Assembly (NCBI GenBank): GCA_021204375.1
Contig: JAJPZL010000402.1
Span: 1 to 7,965 of the forward strand
Source of the DNA: Bacteroides sp.
GTDB taxonomy: Bacteria; Bacteroidota; Bacteroidia; Bacteroidales; Bacteroidaceae
Reading direction: 5' to 3'
DNA: 7,965 nt
The notes under the pieces were generated by a model. It was not told where the DNA came from. It made no database searches and worked only from the letters and a program-made list of their open reading frames with translations. The position numbers and the translations under genes are program-made. Below are positions 1-6,855 of this stretch, piece after piece. How positions within the stretch are numbered: position 1 is the stretch's first letter; each line of letters begins with the position of its first letter.

Positions 1-101
1 CCCTTTCCAGACGAAACAGAGTGGCGTACAAAATAGACTAAAGCCGGAAATAAAACCCCACACTTGTTTTAAAAATCAAAATTCACTCTCATCCGTTCTA
101 C

Positions 102-142
102 CAAAAAAGAAGCCACCTCTTTTTGTAAAAGAGATGGCTTCT
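102..142 (-). terminator. Rho-independent terminator of the sigma factor gene
   Basis: Read on the minus strand, a 16-bp stem (arms 127-142 and 108-123) with a 3-nt loop is followed by a run of six T (plus-strand A run at 103-108). The one apparent mismatch, positions 116 and 134, becomes a G-U wobble only in the minus-strand transcript. That supports termination of the sigma gene, whose stop codon lies 30 bases upstream. On the plus strand the downstream tract is a poorer T run, and no plus-strand gene is seen here. The remaining bases 1-101 hold nothing I can support. Confidence 0.88.
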
Positions 143-171
143 ATAATTTTATCAGAAATTCAATTCCTTAC

Positions 172-978
172 TTATCCCAAATAAGATTTAAGCAACTTGC
201 TACGCGAATTTTGTCCGAATTTATTGCCAATCTCTTCAGGCGTCATTTCCTCTTGGCCAATACCGAAAAAAATAGGGATGATCTCCTTCTCTCTGTCGGT
301 CAGCGTAGAAAGTGCCCTGTTAATTTCTCTCGAAAGTGATTCATAAACCAAAGAGCGGTCTGCCATGGGCGAATTGTCATCCACGAGTACATCCAGCAAA
401 CTGTTGTCTTCTCCCTCTACAAAAGGGGCATCTACTGAAATATGCCGGCCCGATACTTTCAGCGTATCAGAGATCTTATCTACCGGGATTTCCAGTTTAT
501 CAGCCAGTTCCTCGGGTGAAGGTCTGCGATCGTTCTCCTGCTCAAATTTTGAAAATGCTTTGCTAATCTTATTCAGCGAACCAACCTGGTTCAAAGGAAG
601 ACGAACGATACGAGACTGTTCCGCCAGTGCCTGTAAAATAGACTGACGGATCCACCACACAGCATAACTGATAAACTTAAACCCACGGGTCTCGTCAAAT
701 TTTTCAGCAGCCTTGATCAGTCCCAGGTTACCCTCATTAATAAGGTCAGGAAGACTAAGTCCCTGATTCTGGTACTGTTTGGCAACTGACACGACAAAAC
801 GCAAATTAGCACGGGTAAGCTTTTCCAAAGCTGCACGGTCACCTTTACGAATCCGCTGAGCGAGTTCCACCTCTTCTTCCACAGTGATAAGATCTTCACG
901 ACCTATTTCCTGTAGATACTTATCAAGAGAAGCGCTCTCTCTGTTAGTAATACTTTTGGTTATCTTTAACTGTCTCAT
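172..978 (-). CDS. rpoD: Primary-type sigma-70 factor (RpoD/SigA-like) lacking the region 4.2 recognition helix
   Basis: This encodes a cytoplasmic RNA polymerase sigma subunit of 268 aa. ATG at 978 (MRQLKI) is the chosen start; the frame can be extended only to a TTG at 990. Visible parts are region 1.2 (about 16-48), regions 2.1-2.4 (about 52-122, with [25 protein letters not shown] and the aromatic -10 melting segment [15 protein letters not shown]), region 3 (about 125-215, with [19 protein letters not shown]) and region 4.1 (about 222-255). After KFG at 253-255 the protein jumps to [13 protein letters not shown]. The usual Bacteroidales protein, recalled as 286 aa, has 18 residues here beginning LTRERVRQ, which form the -35 recognition helix. 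Two prolines (P235, P247) sit in region 4.1 where I recall Q and L. Regions 1-3 look pristine. Gene order with htrA and the epimerase suggests the normal rpoD locus. Family assignment is certain; whether the product is functional is not. Confidence 0.93.
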   Translation of the reverse strand: MRQLKITKSITNRESASLDKYLQEIGREDLITVEEEVELAQRIRKGDRAALEKLTRANLRFVVSVAKQYQNQGLSLPDLINEGNLGLIKAAEKFDETRGFKFISYAVWWIRQSILQALAEQSRIVRLPLNQVGSLNKISKAFSKFEQENDRRPSPEELADKLEIPVDKISDTLKVSGRHISVDAPFVEGEDNSLLDVLVDDNSPMADRSLVYESLSREINRALSTLTDREKEIIPIFFGIGQEEMTPEEIGNKFGQNSRSKLLKSYLG

Positions 979-1000
979 TCTTAAAAACAAATTTGGAATG

Positions 1001-1038
1001 CAAAGTTACGACAATTTTTTCTGCTAACAGCAAATATA
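1001..1038 (-). promoter_or_regulatory. Promoter(s) of the sigma factor gene, Bacteroidetes type
   Basis: The minus strand carries two exact matches to the Bacteroidetes -7 element TAnnTTTG: TAACTTTG (plus positions 1001-1008) and TATATTTG (1031-1038). The TTTG of the distal element (1031-1034) lies 22 bases upstream of the proximal one and could serve as its -33 box, so the two sites may overlap functionally. Initiation from the proximal site would give a leader of roughly 15-20 nt before ATG 978. No clear Shine-Dalgarno precedes that ATG, which is normal for this phylum. The assignment is by motif and position only. Confidence 0.55.
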
Positions 1039-1071
1039 CGAAACTTTTTGCATTTTGTTCATACTTATACT

Positions 1072-1106
1072 AACAAAAAGAGTGCCGACAAGTTATTTGT
1101 CAGCAC
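1072..1106 (-). terminator. Rho-independent terminator of the htrA/degQ gene
   Basis: Arms 1082-1091 and 1097-1106 enclose a 5-nt loop, and the minus-strand read continues into CTCTTTTTGTT. The single mismatch, 1086 with 1102, is a G-U wobble in the minus-strand RNA, so the stem is fully paired only in that direction. The hairpin starts 55 bases after the protease stop codon and ends just before the sigma promoters. This indicates that the protease and sigma genes are separate transcription units. Confidence 0.82.
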
Positions 1107-1160
1107 CCTTACGGAAAAGTTTTTACTTTTATTTATCTTTCTTACCTACTTTTTCAGAAC

Positions 1161-2663
1161 TTATTCCTCCGTATCAGAAAGATCGATCGCATAACTCTGA
1201 CGTTTACCGGAAGAGCTCACTCCACTGATAAAGAGCACCTGGTCTTCTGACTGCAGGGCAGCTTTGAAAGCAGTCTCCATATCACCCTCCTGGCGCATCG
1301 TCTGTCCATTGACTCTGAGGACAATAAAACCTTTACGTATGCCTGCATCCTTCATCTTTCCATCTGTAACACCTGTTACTTCAAGACCGTGAGTGATATT
1401 GAGACGCTTCTTTTGTTCATCCGATACCTCTTTAAAGGCCGCACCCAATATCTCTATATCTACGCTCTTCACCACTTTTGTAGTACCCTGTACATTTTTT
1501 AAGGTGACATCCAGCGTCATTTCTTTCTTATTTCTCAACACTTTCAGTTTGACCTTATCTCCGGGACGGAATTTGGAGAGACCCTCCTGAAGCTCTGCCA
1601 TCGTACGTATACTTTTTCCGTTCAGTTCCAGGATCACATCTTCTGCTTTTACACCGGCAGCCTCAGCAGCCCCATTTTCTATCACTTCAGATACATATAC
1701 TCCGGAGGTCACTCCCAGTTCACGGAATTTCTCAGCATTATCCTTAGACCATTCATCAATATCTCCTCCTCTGATTCCAAGCAGGGCCCGTTGCACAGTA
1801 CCATACTGCTTCAGATCGGCTACTACCTTTGTCATAATACTGGTAGGAATAGCAAATCCATATCCAGCATAAGTACCCGTAGGAGAAGTAAGTACGGAAT
1901 TAATACCCACCAATTCTCCACGTGAGTTCACAAGGGCTCCCCCACTGTTACCACGGTTGATCGCAGCATCCGTCTGAATAAAAGATTCAACACCTCCACT
2001 ATATACCCCCAAAGTACGTGCCTTGGCACTTACAATACCTGCTGTTACAGTAGAGTTGAGATTAAAAGGATTTCCTACTGCCAACACCCACTCTCCTACT
2101 TTCAAGGCGTCAGAGTCTCCTACCGGAAGAGCATGCAGATTGGTAGCCTCTATTTTAAGCAAAGCCAGGTCAGTAGCCGGATCAGCACCGATCAGCCTGG
2201 CCTTGAAGTTACGGTTATCATTCAGTTTTACATCAATTTCATCACTTCCTTCAATCATATGGTTATTGGTTACAATATAACCATCTGTAGATATGATCAC
2301 TCCCGATCCGAACCCTACTCTTTCGGGTGTCTGTACCTGGCGCTCCCGTCCCTGGCCTTCACCAAAAAAGAAGTCAAAAATATCGGGCATACTTCTCACA
2401 GTCTGTGTTTTTGATGCCTGTGTTGATTTAATATGAACTACTGCATTGAGGGAACTCTCCGCAGCTTTGGTTAAGTCGACCGGCTGCTGAGCCACTCCAT
2501 CATAACTGGCAAACGTTGCCTGAGGGCGGTTATCAAACAGTTCTTCAAAGGTGCGGGAAGCCTCCTGAGGCTGTACCAGATAGTAGGTAGTTATCCCTGC
2601 TACTCCTGCACTGAGAAAGACCATGGCCAAAATCCCCATAATGCTCTTTACTGTTCGTTTCAT
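1161..2663 (-). CDS. degQ: Periplasmic serine protease/chaperone of the HtrA (DegP/DegQ) family
   Basis: HtrA proteases degrade or refold damaged envelope proteins in the periplasm as oligomeric cages. This 500-aa protein starts with a positively charged and hydrophobic segment (about 5-30), a signal peptide or membrane anchor. A trypsin-like domain follows (about 65-290). The catalytic triad is visible: H135 in TNNHMIEG, D165 in DPATDLALLKI and S240 in GNSGGALV. Two PDZ domains follow (about 293-388, with GAAEAAGVKAEDVILELNGK, and about 402-497). The length and two-PDZ layout match DegP/DegQ. ATG 2663 is supported by a purine-rich AAAAGAGGAA seven bases upstream, unusually good for this phylum. 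The gene lies 200 bases downstream of the epimerase stop and ends before a clear terminator. I see no damage. DegP and DegQ cannot be told apart by sequence alone here. Confidence 0.96.
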   Translation of the reverse strand: MKRTVKSIMGILAMVFLSAGVAGITTYYLVQPQEASRTFEELFDNRPQATFASYDGVAQQPVDLTKAAESSLNAVVHIKSTQASKTQTVRSMPDIFDFFFGEGQGRERQVQTPERVGFGSGVIISTDGYIVTNNHMIEGSDEIDVKLNDNRNFKARLIGADPATDLALLKIEATNLHALPVGDSDALKVGEWVLAVGNPFNLNSTVTAGIVSAKARTLGVYSGGVESFIQTDAAINRGNSGGALVNSRGELVGINSVLTSPTGTYAGYGFAIPTSIMTKVVADLKQYGTVQRALLGIRGGDIDEWSKDNAEKFRELGVTSGVYVSEVIENGAAEAAGVKAEDVILELNGKSIRTMAELQEGLSKFRPGDKVKLKVLRNKKEMTLDVTLKNVQGTTKVVKSVDIEILGAAFKEVSDEQKKRLNITHGLEVTGVTDGKMKDAGIRKGFIVLRVNGQTMRQEGDMETAFKAALQSEDQVLFISGVSSSGKRQSYAIDLSDTEE

Positions 2664-2822
2664 AAATTATTTCCTCTTTTAATTGTTAATATACGATTTA
2701 ATTTTAACATTCTACGTTAAAAGAACAACAAAATCTATGCATTCAAATCAATATATCTCCATTTTTGCTAACTTTTAACAGACCTTTCTGACAGCTTAAC
2801 AGCACTTAACGAGACAAACTGG

Positions 2823-2844
2823 CAAATTTACATTCGTTATGTAA
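2823..2844 (-). promoter_or_regulatory. Possible htrA promoter with overlapping inverted repeat
   Basis: In the 200-base gap between the epimerase and htrA, the minus strand has TAAATTTG (plus 2823-2830), a full match to the TAnnTTTG -7 element. No good -33 TTTG is seen. It overlaps a perfect 6-bp inverted repeat, TTACAT-tcgtt-ATGTAA (2828-2844), which would lie in the -7 to -35 interval and could bind a dimeric regulator. Initiation here would give a leader of about 150 nt, rather long, so another start closer to the gene is possible. The rest of the gap (2664-2822) shows only AT-rich sequence and the htrA ribosome binding site. Confidence 0.3.
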
Positions 2845-2863
2845 ACGTTGGCAGCTCATGTAA

Positions 2864-3883
2864 TTATGACAGTTTTAACACTCCGATACCAGGACGTTCA
2901 TTTAGCATTATTCTCCCCTCCTGGATCTTCACTCCCCGAAAAAGATTATTCCTGATCAACAAATTTCCATCCAGATCCGCATAATCTACTGCCGGAGCCA
3001 GCTGGGCAGCAGCCGAAATAGCACATGAGGTCTCCGTCATACATCCCAGCATAACCTGCATGCCCTCTTTACGGGCAGTTTCTATCATTTTAGAAGCCTC
3101 TCCCATTCCGGTACATTTCATTAATTTAATATTGATCCCATGAAAAGCCCCTTTAATACGGGCAATATCTTCTAAACGTTGTACAGATTCATCCGCAATT
3201 ACAGGAAGCGGACTCTGCTGCGTTATCCAGGCACTATCTTCCAATCTTTCTTTAGACAAGGGCTGTTCAATCAATATGCACCCTTCCTCCTTTAACCAAT
3301 GGATCATCTCCAGTACCTTTACCCGATCGGTCCACCCCTGATTAGCATCTACCATAAAAGGAAGGTCACTGACCTGGCGGATAGCCCGGACAATCTCCTG
3401 ATCCCGATCAGAACCAAGTTTCACTTTCAGTATCCGGAATTTTCCTTCTACCTCCTTTACCTTTGTCCGGATAACCTCCGGAGTATCTATTCCAATAGTA
3501 TAAGAAGTATAAGGAGTATCCTCCCTGTTCAATCCCCAGAGTTTATAACAAGGCCTGTCCATCAGTTTTCCAAACAAATCATGCAGCGCAATATCTAACG
3601 CAGCCTTAGCCGCACAATTACCCGCTTCTATGGAATCAATAAAACCAAGTACCTCTTCCAAAGAAAAAGGAACCGGAACATCCTTCAAAGAGACTTTTCG
3701 CAAAAAAGCCAGCACACTTTCCCGGGTCTCTCCCAGATAAGGAGGAAGAGAAGCCTCTCCGTACCCTACTACACCGTCCTGCTCGATTTCAACCTGCACA
3801 TCCGGAGTAAAAGTACGGGAAGAACCCGATACAACAAATGTATGCTTCAGATAAAGATCATATGGATAATAAGATAATTTCAT
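2864..3883 (-). CDS. L-Ala-D/L-Glu (dipeptide) epimerase, enolase superfamily
   Basis: This 339-aa protein belongs to the muconate-lactonizing subgroup of the enolase superfamily. An N-terminal capping domain (about 1-115) is followed by a TIM-barrel (about 125-325). The two catalytic lysines are in KVKLG (K153, K155) and, opposite, NIKLMK (K253). The Mg2+ ligands are D179 (MVDANQGW), E206 (LIEQPL) and D231 (VIADES). A DLD motif at 303-305 matches the DxD signature that, in known family members, binds the substrate's amino terminus. The expected reaction is reversible epimerisation of L-Ala-D-Glu to L-Ala-L-Glu, which recycles murein peptides in the cytoplasm. From memory, the B. thetaiotaomicron homologue BT1313 is a structurally studied dipeptide epimerase beside htrA and rpoD. 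Other dipeptides are possible substrates. ATG 3883 (MKLSYYPY) is a good start. No lesions are seen. Confidence 0.93.
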   Translation of the reverse strand: MKLSYYPYDLYLKHTFVVSGSSRTFTPDVQVEIEQDGVVGYGEASLPPYLGETRESVLAFLRKVSLKDVPVPFSLEEVLGFIDSIEAGNCAAKAALDIALHDLFGKLMDRPCYKLWGLNREDTPYTSYTIGIDTPEVIRTKVKEVEGKFRILKVKLGSDRDQEIVRAIRQVSDLPFMVDANQGWTDRVKVLEMIHWLKEEGCILIEQPLSKERLEDSAWITQQSPLPVIADESVQRLEDIARIKGAFHGINIKLMKCTGMGEASKMIETARKEGMQVMLGCMTETSCAISAAAQLAPAVDYADLDGNLLIRNNLFRGVKIQEGRIMLNERPGIGVLKLS

Positions 3884-3922
3884 ACCTAAAATTCAGACAG
3901 GAAAACTCCTGATATCTATACA

Positions 3923-3930
3923 CAAAGTTA
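3923..3930 (-). promoter_or_regulatory. Candidate -7 element of the epimerase promoter
   Basis: The minus-strand sequence TAACTTTG, identical to the proximal sigma-gene element, lies 40 bases upstream of the epimerase ATG. Initiation would give a leader of roughly 30 nt. The expected -33 TTTG is not seen at the right distance, where the DNA is simply AT-rich. The assignment rests on one motif and a sensible position. Confidence 0.4.
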
Positions 3931-3987
3931 GGAATTATATTTATTTATGGTAAGAAGTTCAGTATTTTTGACTACTTTAGTATTATA

Positions 3988-4354
3988 AAAGCAGTAGATA
4001 GGTCTGTCGCGTGCATTTTTGCAGGAGGAAAGTCCGGGCAACACAGAGCATCCCACTTTTTAACGGAAAGCTATCCGTGAGGGTAGAGCAACGTAGAAGA
4101 AAAGAACCGCCTTATTTTTATAAGTAAGGTAAGGGTGAGAAGGTGGAGTAAGAGCCCACCAGCCGGTATGGCAACATACCGGCTGTACGTCTTGGGAGTT
4201 GAAAGGTCATGTAAATCGGCGCTAAGAGAGTTGCTCGCTCCATGTCGGAGGGTAGACCGCTAAAATGAAGTGGCAACACTTCATTCAGATAAATGGCAGA
4301 CACCTTAATCTTACTTAAGGAACAGAACCCGGCTTATAGATCGACTGCTTTTTT
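3988..4354 (+). ncRNA. rnpB: RNase P RNA (M1 RNA), bacterial type A
   Basis: This is the catalytic RNA of RNase P, which with the RnpA protein removes 5' leaders from pre-tRNAs. Universal core elements are readable: GAGGAAAGTCCGGGC near 4024-4038 (5' part of P4), GTAAGAGCCCACCAG near 4147-4161, and ACAGAACCCGGCTTATAGA near 4322-4340 (3' part of P4). The ends pair as helix P1 (AAAGCAGT near 3988-3995 with ACTGCTTT near 4344-4351), and the following T run acts as terminator. Two strong internal stems have GCAA tetraloops: an 11-bp stem at 4160-4185 and a 9-bp stem at 4264-4285. Length is about 367 nt, typical of type A. A TACTTTAG box at 3973-3980, one base off the -7 consensus, could be its promoter. 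The ends are estimated to a few bases. Confidence 0.96.
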
Positions 4355-4388
4355 AATTTGAGAGAAACAGGTAACAGCAGTATATTCA

Positions 4389-5736
4389 ATGGCTTTAAAA
4401 GATAAGATCAGGAAACTGATACAAAATATCAAAAAGGTATGGGATTTACTTACGTACGGATATATGGCGTATATCAAATAACGAGGTAAGCAAAACCCGA
4501 TCTTCGTGGTACTTCATTATTAAAACCATTTTTATCACCATCCGTAGATTTACCGAAGACCGCATTACTACTAAAGCCTCCGCACTTACCTATAGTACTA
4601 TTCTGGTAATTGTACCTACTCTGGCCATTCTTTTTGCTATTGCCAGGGGATTCGGATTTGCTAACATTATGGAGCAGCAGTTCCGGAACGGATTCTGGAC
4701 CCCTTCGGAAACAACAGAGACGATCCTTCTTTTCATTGATTCCTATCTGGCACAGGCCAAAAGCGGTATTTTTATCGGGATCGGTTTGATTGCCCTCTTA
4801 TGGACCGTCATCAACCTGATCAACCATATAGAAAATACATTCAACAGTATCTGGGAGATCAAAAAATCCCGTAATATTTATCGCAAAATAACCGATTACT
4901 TTGCCATGTTCCTACTACTACTCATTCTGATCGTGATATCCAGTGGTGTCACGATCTTTATGAGTACCATGATGAAATATCTGGAGGATTATGTATTACT
5001 GGCACCGATCGTTAAATTCCTGGTACGTTTGATCCCTTTTATTATCACCTGGTTCATGTTCACCGGTCTTTATATCTATATACCCAATACCCTGGTAAAA
5101 TTCAAGCACGCCTTTATTTCGGGCATTATTGCCGGAACCGCCTATCAGGCCTTCCAGTTCCTCTATATCAGTGGTCAGTTATGGGTAACCCGGTACAACG
5201 CCATCTATGGTAGCTTCGCTGCTCTTCTTCTCTTAATTTTATGGCTTCATGTTTCCTGGACGATCTGCCTTTTTGGGGCTCAGCTCACCTATGCGGGGCA
5301 GAACATCCATAACTTTAATTTTGAGACCGACACGAAAAATATCAGCCGCCGGTATCGCAACTTCATGTGTATGACCATTATGTCGCTGATCGCTAAAAGA
5401 TTTGTAAATAATGAACCGGCCTATACAGCAGAAGAGTTATCCAGCGAGCACCAGATTCCCATCCGTCTTACCAATCAGGTGATTGACCAGTTACAGAATA
5501 TCAATCTCATCCACGAAGTATATACAGACCAGAAAAGCAGTATGATCAGTTATCAGCCTTCCATCGATATTAACCAACTGAATGTTGCACTACTTTTAGA
5601 TCGCCTTGATACGTATGGATCAGAAGATTTTAAAGTAGACAAGGAAAATGAGTTTAGCGGACAATGGAAAGCTCTGCTGAAATCCAAGGAAGAATTTTAT
5701 AAAACTGCCAGCCATATTTTACTGAAAGATCTGTAA
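4389..5736 (+). CDS. YihY/BrkB family inner-membrane protein, apparently frameshifted near codon 24
   Basis: The C-terminal 425 codons (4459-5736) are open and clearly YihY/BrkB. About six hydrophobic segments are visible (near residues 65-86, 123-150, 171-192, 205-233, 240-260, 275-302), including SALTYSTILVIVPTLAILFA and YGSFAALLLLILWLHVSW. A cytoplasmic tail of about 140 residues resembles the winged-helix extension of Bacteroidetes members. This frame has no ATG before 4669, which would lose the first membrane segment. The natural N-terminus is in another frame: ATG 4389 gives MALKDKIRKLIQ...DLLTY to 4457, and skipping one G of the GG at 4458-4459 continues as DIWRISNNEVSKTR. The repaired protein would be 448 aa. 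The family was once called RNase BN, but that name belongs elsewhere; its function is not established. The adjacency to rnpB is probably coincidental. The lesion could be real or a sequence error. Confidence 0.85.
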
Positions 5737-5741
5737 GAATC

Positions 5742-5984
5742 TTACTCTCCCACTCCTTCCTTCAGCAATCTTTTTACAGGTAGAAAAAAGCGCTCTATTA
5801 AACGTAATTCTGCTGTTACAATCGCGGCTGTTCCCTTTATTTCCTGATAAACAGGTAATTCTTTTCCATAATTGGTTTTTAACCCATCAGATAGCTCTAC
5901 CTCAACACGATAAAAGTCTTTCTCCGGGACCAATGATATATTGCTCACCCTGCCCACTACAACACCAAATTCATGATCCGGAAC
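5742..5984 (-). pseudogene. C-terminal remnant of a HlyD-type secretion adaptor protein
   Basis: About 80 codons remain. The frame is open from a stop at 6009-6011 down to TAA at 5742, and recognisable homology begins around YVPDHEFG (about 5964-5987). It continues through GRVSNISLVP, VEVELSDGLKTNYGKELP and AELRLIERFFLPVK. This is the C-terminal beta-barrel/tail of HlyD adaptors that, in Bacteroidales, usually accompany C39-peptidase ABC exporters of double-glycine peptides. Such adaptors are normally around 400 aa, so most of the N-terminal region, with membrane anchor, hairpin and lipoyl parts, is missing. The only in-frame start is a GTG at 5957, with no convincing initiation signal. It converges on yihY with a 5-base gap. 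A 13-bp palindrome (5733-5745) covers both stop codons. It is surely a gene remnant and unlikely to function. Confidence 0.75.
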
Positions 5985-6722
5985 ATAGCTATCACCCTTT
6001 CCCTCTTCTCAGTAAAAGAGAATAGTCTTAAAATTTACAGCCTGAAGGATGTCCAACCCGTAGTAGAAGAGACCGAAAATATAGTATGGCAGCAATTAAT
6101 AAGCGTATTACCACACGAAATCATGAATTCCCTCTCCCCTATTATCTCCTTATCCCATACCTTTTCTATATTAAATACAGAAGACGATTCACAGGAAATA
6201 CGCAAAGCAATGTCTATTATCTATCAACGTAGTAAAAGACTGGTTGACTTTGTAAACAATTATAAAAAAATGGCCCAGATACCTGTGCCCCGAAAAGAGA
6301 AATTATTAGTTAAAGAGTTGATCGAACACTCCATCAGCCTCTTTACCCTGAATAACCTACAGATAAGACAACTAATAACCTCTGACGAACTAACTCTGTA
6401 TGCAGACCGGGGACAGCTGGAACAGGTCCTAATCAACCTGATAAAGAATGCTTACGAAGTTAGCCGGAATAAACCCGAACCGGATATCCGGGTATCAGCT
6501 ATGAAACATCCTTCAGGTCAGATAATTATTTCCGTTTCAGACAATGGAGAGGGAATAGAACCGGAAATAGCCGACAAGATATTTATGCCATTCTATACTA
6601 CCCGGCCCGACGGATCAGGTATTGGTTTAAGTATATGCCGTCAGATCATCCATCTACACGGAGGAGTCATAGCTGTTACTTCCGCCCCCGGCAAAGGAAG
6701 TATTTTCACTATAAAGTTATAA
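5973..6722 (+). CDS. Sensor histidine kinase, N-terminally truncated (kinase core only)
   Basis: The 249-residue frame contains a complete transmitter core but no sensor. Homology starts at its first residues: the stretch ITLSLFSVKENSLKIYSLKDVQPV resembles the end of the PAS-like region of NtrY-type Bacteroidetes kinases. The H-box is PHEIMNSLSPI with phospho-acceptor H48. The ATPase domain has an N-box NLIKNA (155-160), G1 DNGEG (190-194), F-box FMPFYTT (204-210) and G2 GSGIGLS (214-220). Such kinases usually have an N-terminal membrane sensor and a partner response regulator, often sigma-54 dependent; neither is present. The first ATG (5973) lies over the breakpoint with the HlyD remnant and lacks an obvious promoter or ribosome binding site. 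If translated, it would be a soluble kinase core with no visible input. It is most likely a decaying gene fragment, although the core motifs are intact. Confidence 0.8.
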   Translation: MIRNIAITLSLFSVKENSLKIYSLKDVQPVVEETENIVWQQLISVLPHEIMNSLSPIISLSHTFSILNTEDDSQEIRKAMSIIYQRSKRLVDFVNNYKKMAQIPVPRKEKLLVKELIEHSISLFTLNNLQIRQLITSDELTLYADRGQLEQVLINLIKNAYEVSRNKPEPDIRVSAMKHPSGQIIISVSDNGEGIEPEIADKIFMPFYTTRPDGSGIGLSICRQIIHLHGGVIAVTSAPGKGSIFTIKL

Positions 6723-6730
6723 CCCGAGTA

Positions 6731-6791
6731 TATACCCTATCCTTTTAAGAACAAAACCATCTCTATTATAATACTAAACAGGATAGGTATA
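6731..6791. repeat. Widely spaced inverted repeat downstream of the kinase fragment
   Basis: TATACCCTATCC (6731-6742) is mirrored by GGATAGGTATA (6781-6791). The arms are complementary except for one bulged C and are separated by 38 AT-rich bases. No T run follows, so it is not a standard terminator. The rest of the gap to the next gene shows a second inverted repeat, AAGGAAC (6826-6832) with GTTCCTT (6851-6857), just before the promoter. Function is unknown. Confidence 0.4.
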
Positions 6792-6855
6792 AAACGTAGT
6801 GTAAATGAAACATCGGGAAAAAGCCAAGGAACAATTTAATAAAAAAGGCCGTTCC

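Noticed and set aside
336..646. Plus-strand open frames opposite the sigma factor gene
   Set aside because: They are antisense shadows of a clearly conserved coding sequence, without promoters or recognisable products.
2023..2414. Plus-strand open frames opposite htrA
   Set aside because: They are antisense to the protease domain with its visible catalytic motifs, and their translations are low-complexity shadows.
4118..4303. Minus-strand open frame of 61 codons
   Set aside because: It lies wholly inside rnpB, antisense to its conserved helices, and its translation shows no recognisable family.
4420..4668. Non-ATG initiation of yihY in the long frame
   Set aside because: No ATG, GTG or TTG codon occurs in frame between the upstream stop and 4669, and the well-matched N-terminus is in the other frame from 4389, so a frameshift is the simpler reading.
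3988..5736. Functional link between rnpB and the adjacent gene as an RNase operon
   Set aside because: The old RNase BN label for YihY/BrkB proteins was a misassignment, and rnpB ends in its own P1 helix plus T run, so adjacency is not evidence of an RNA-processing operon.
5973..6011. A genuine dual-coding overlap between HlyD and the kinase
   Set aside because: Both proteins lack their N-terminal parts at the same point, so a deletion joint explains the overlap better than evolved dual coding.
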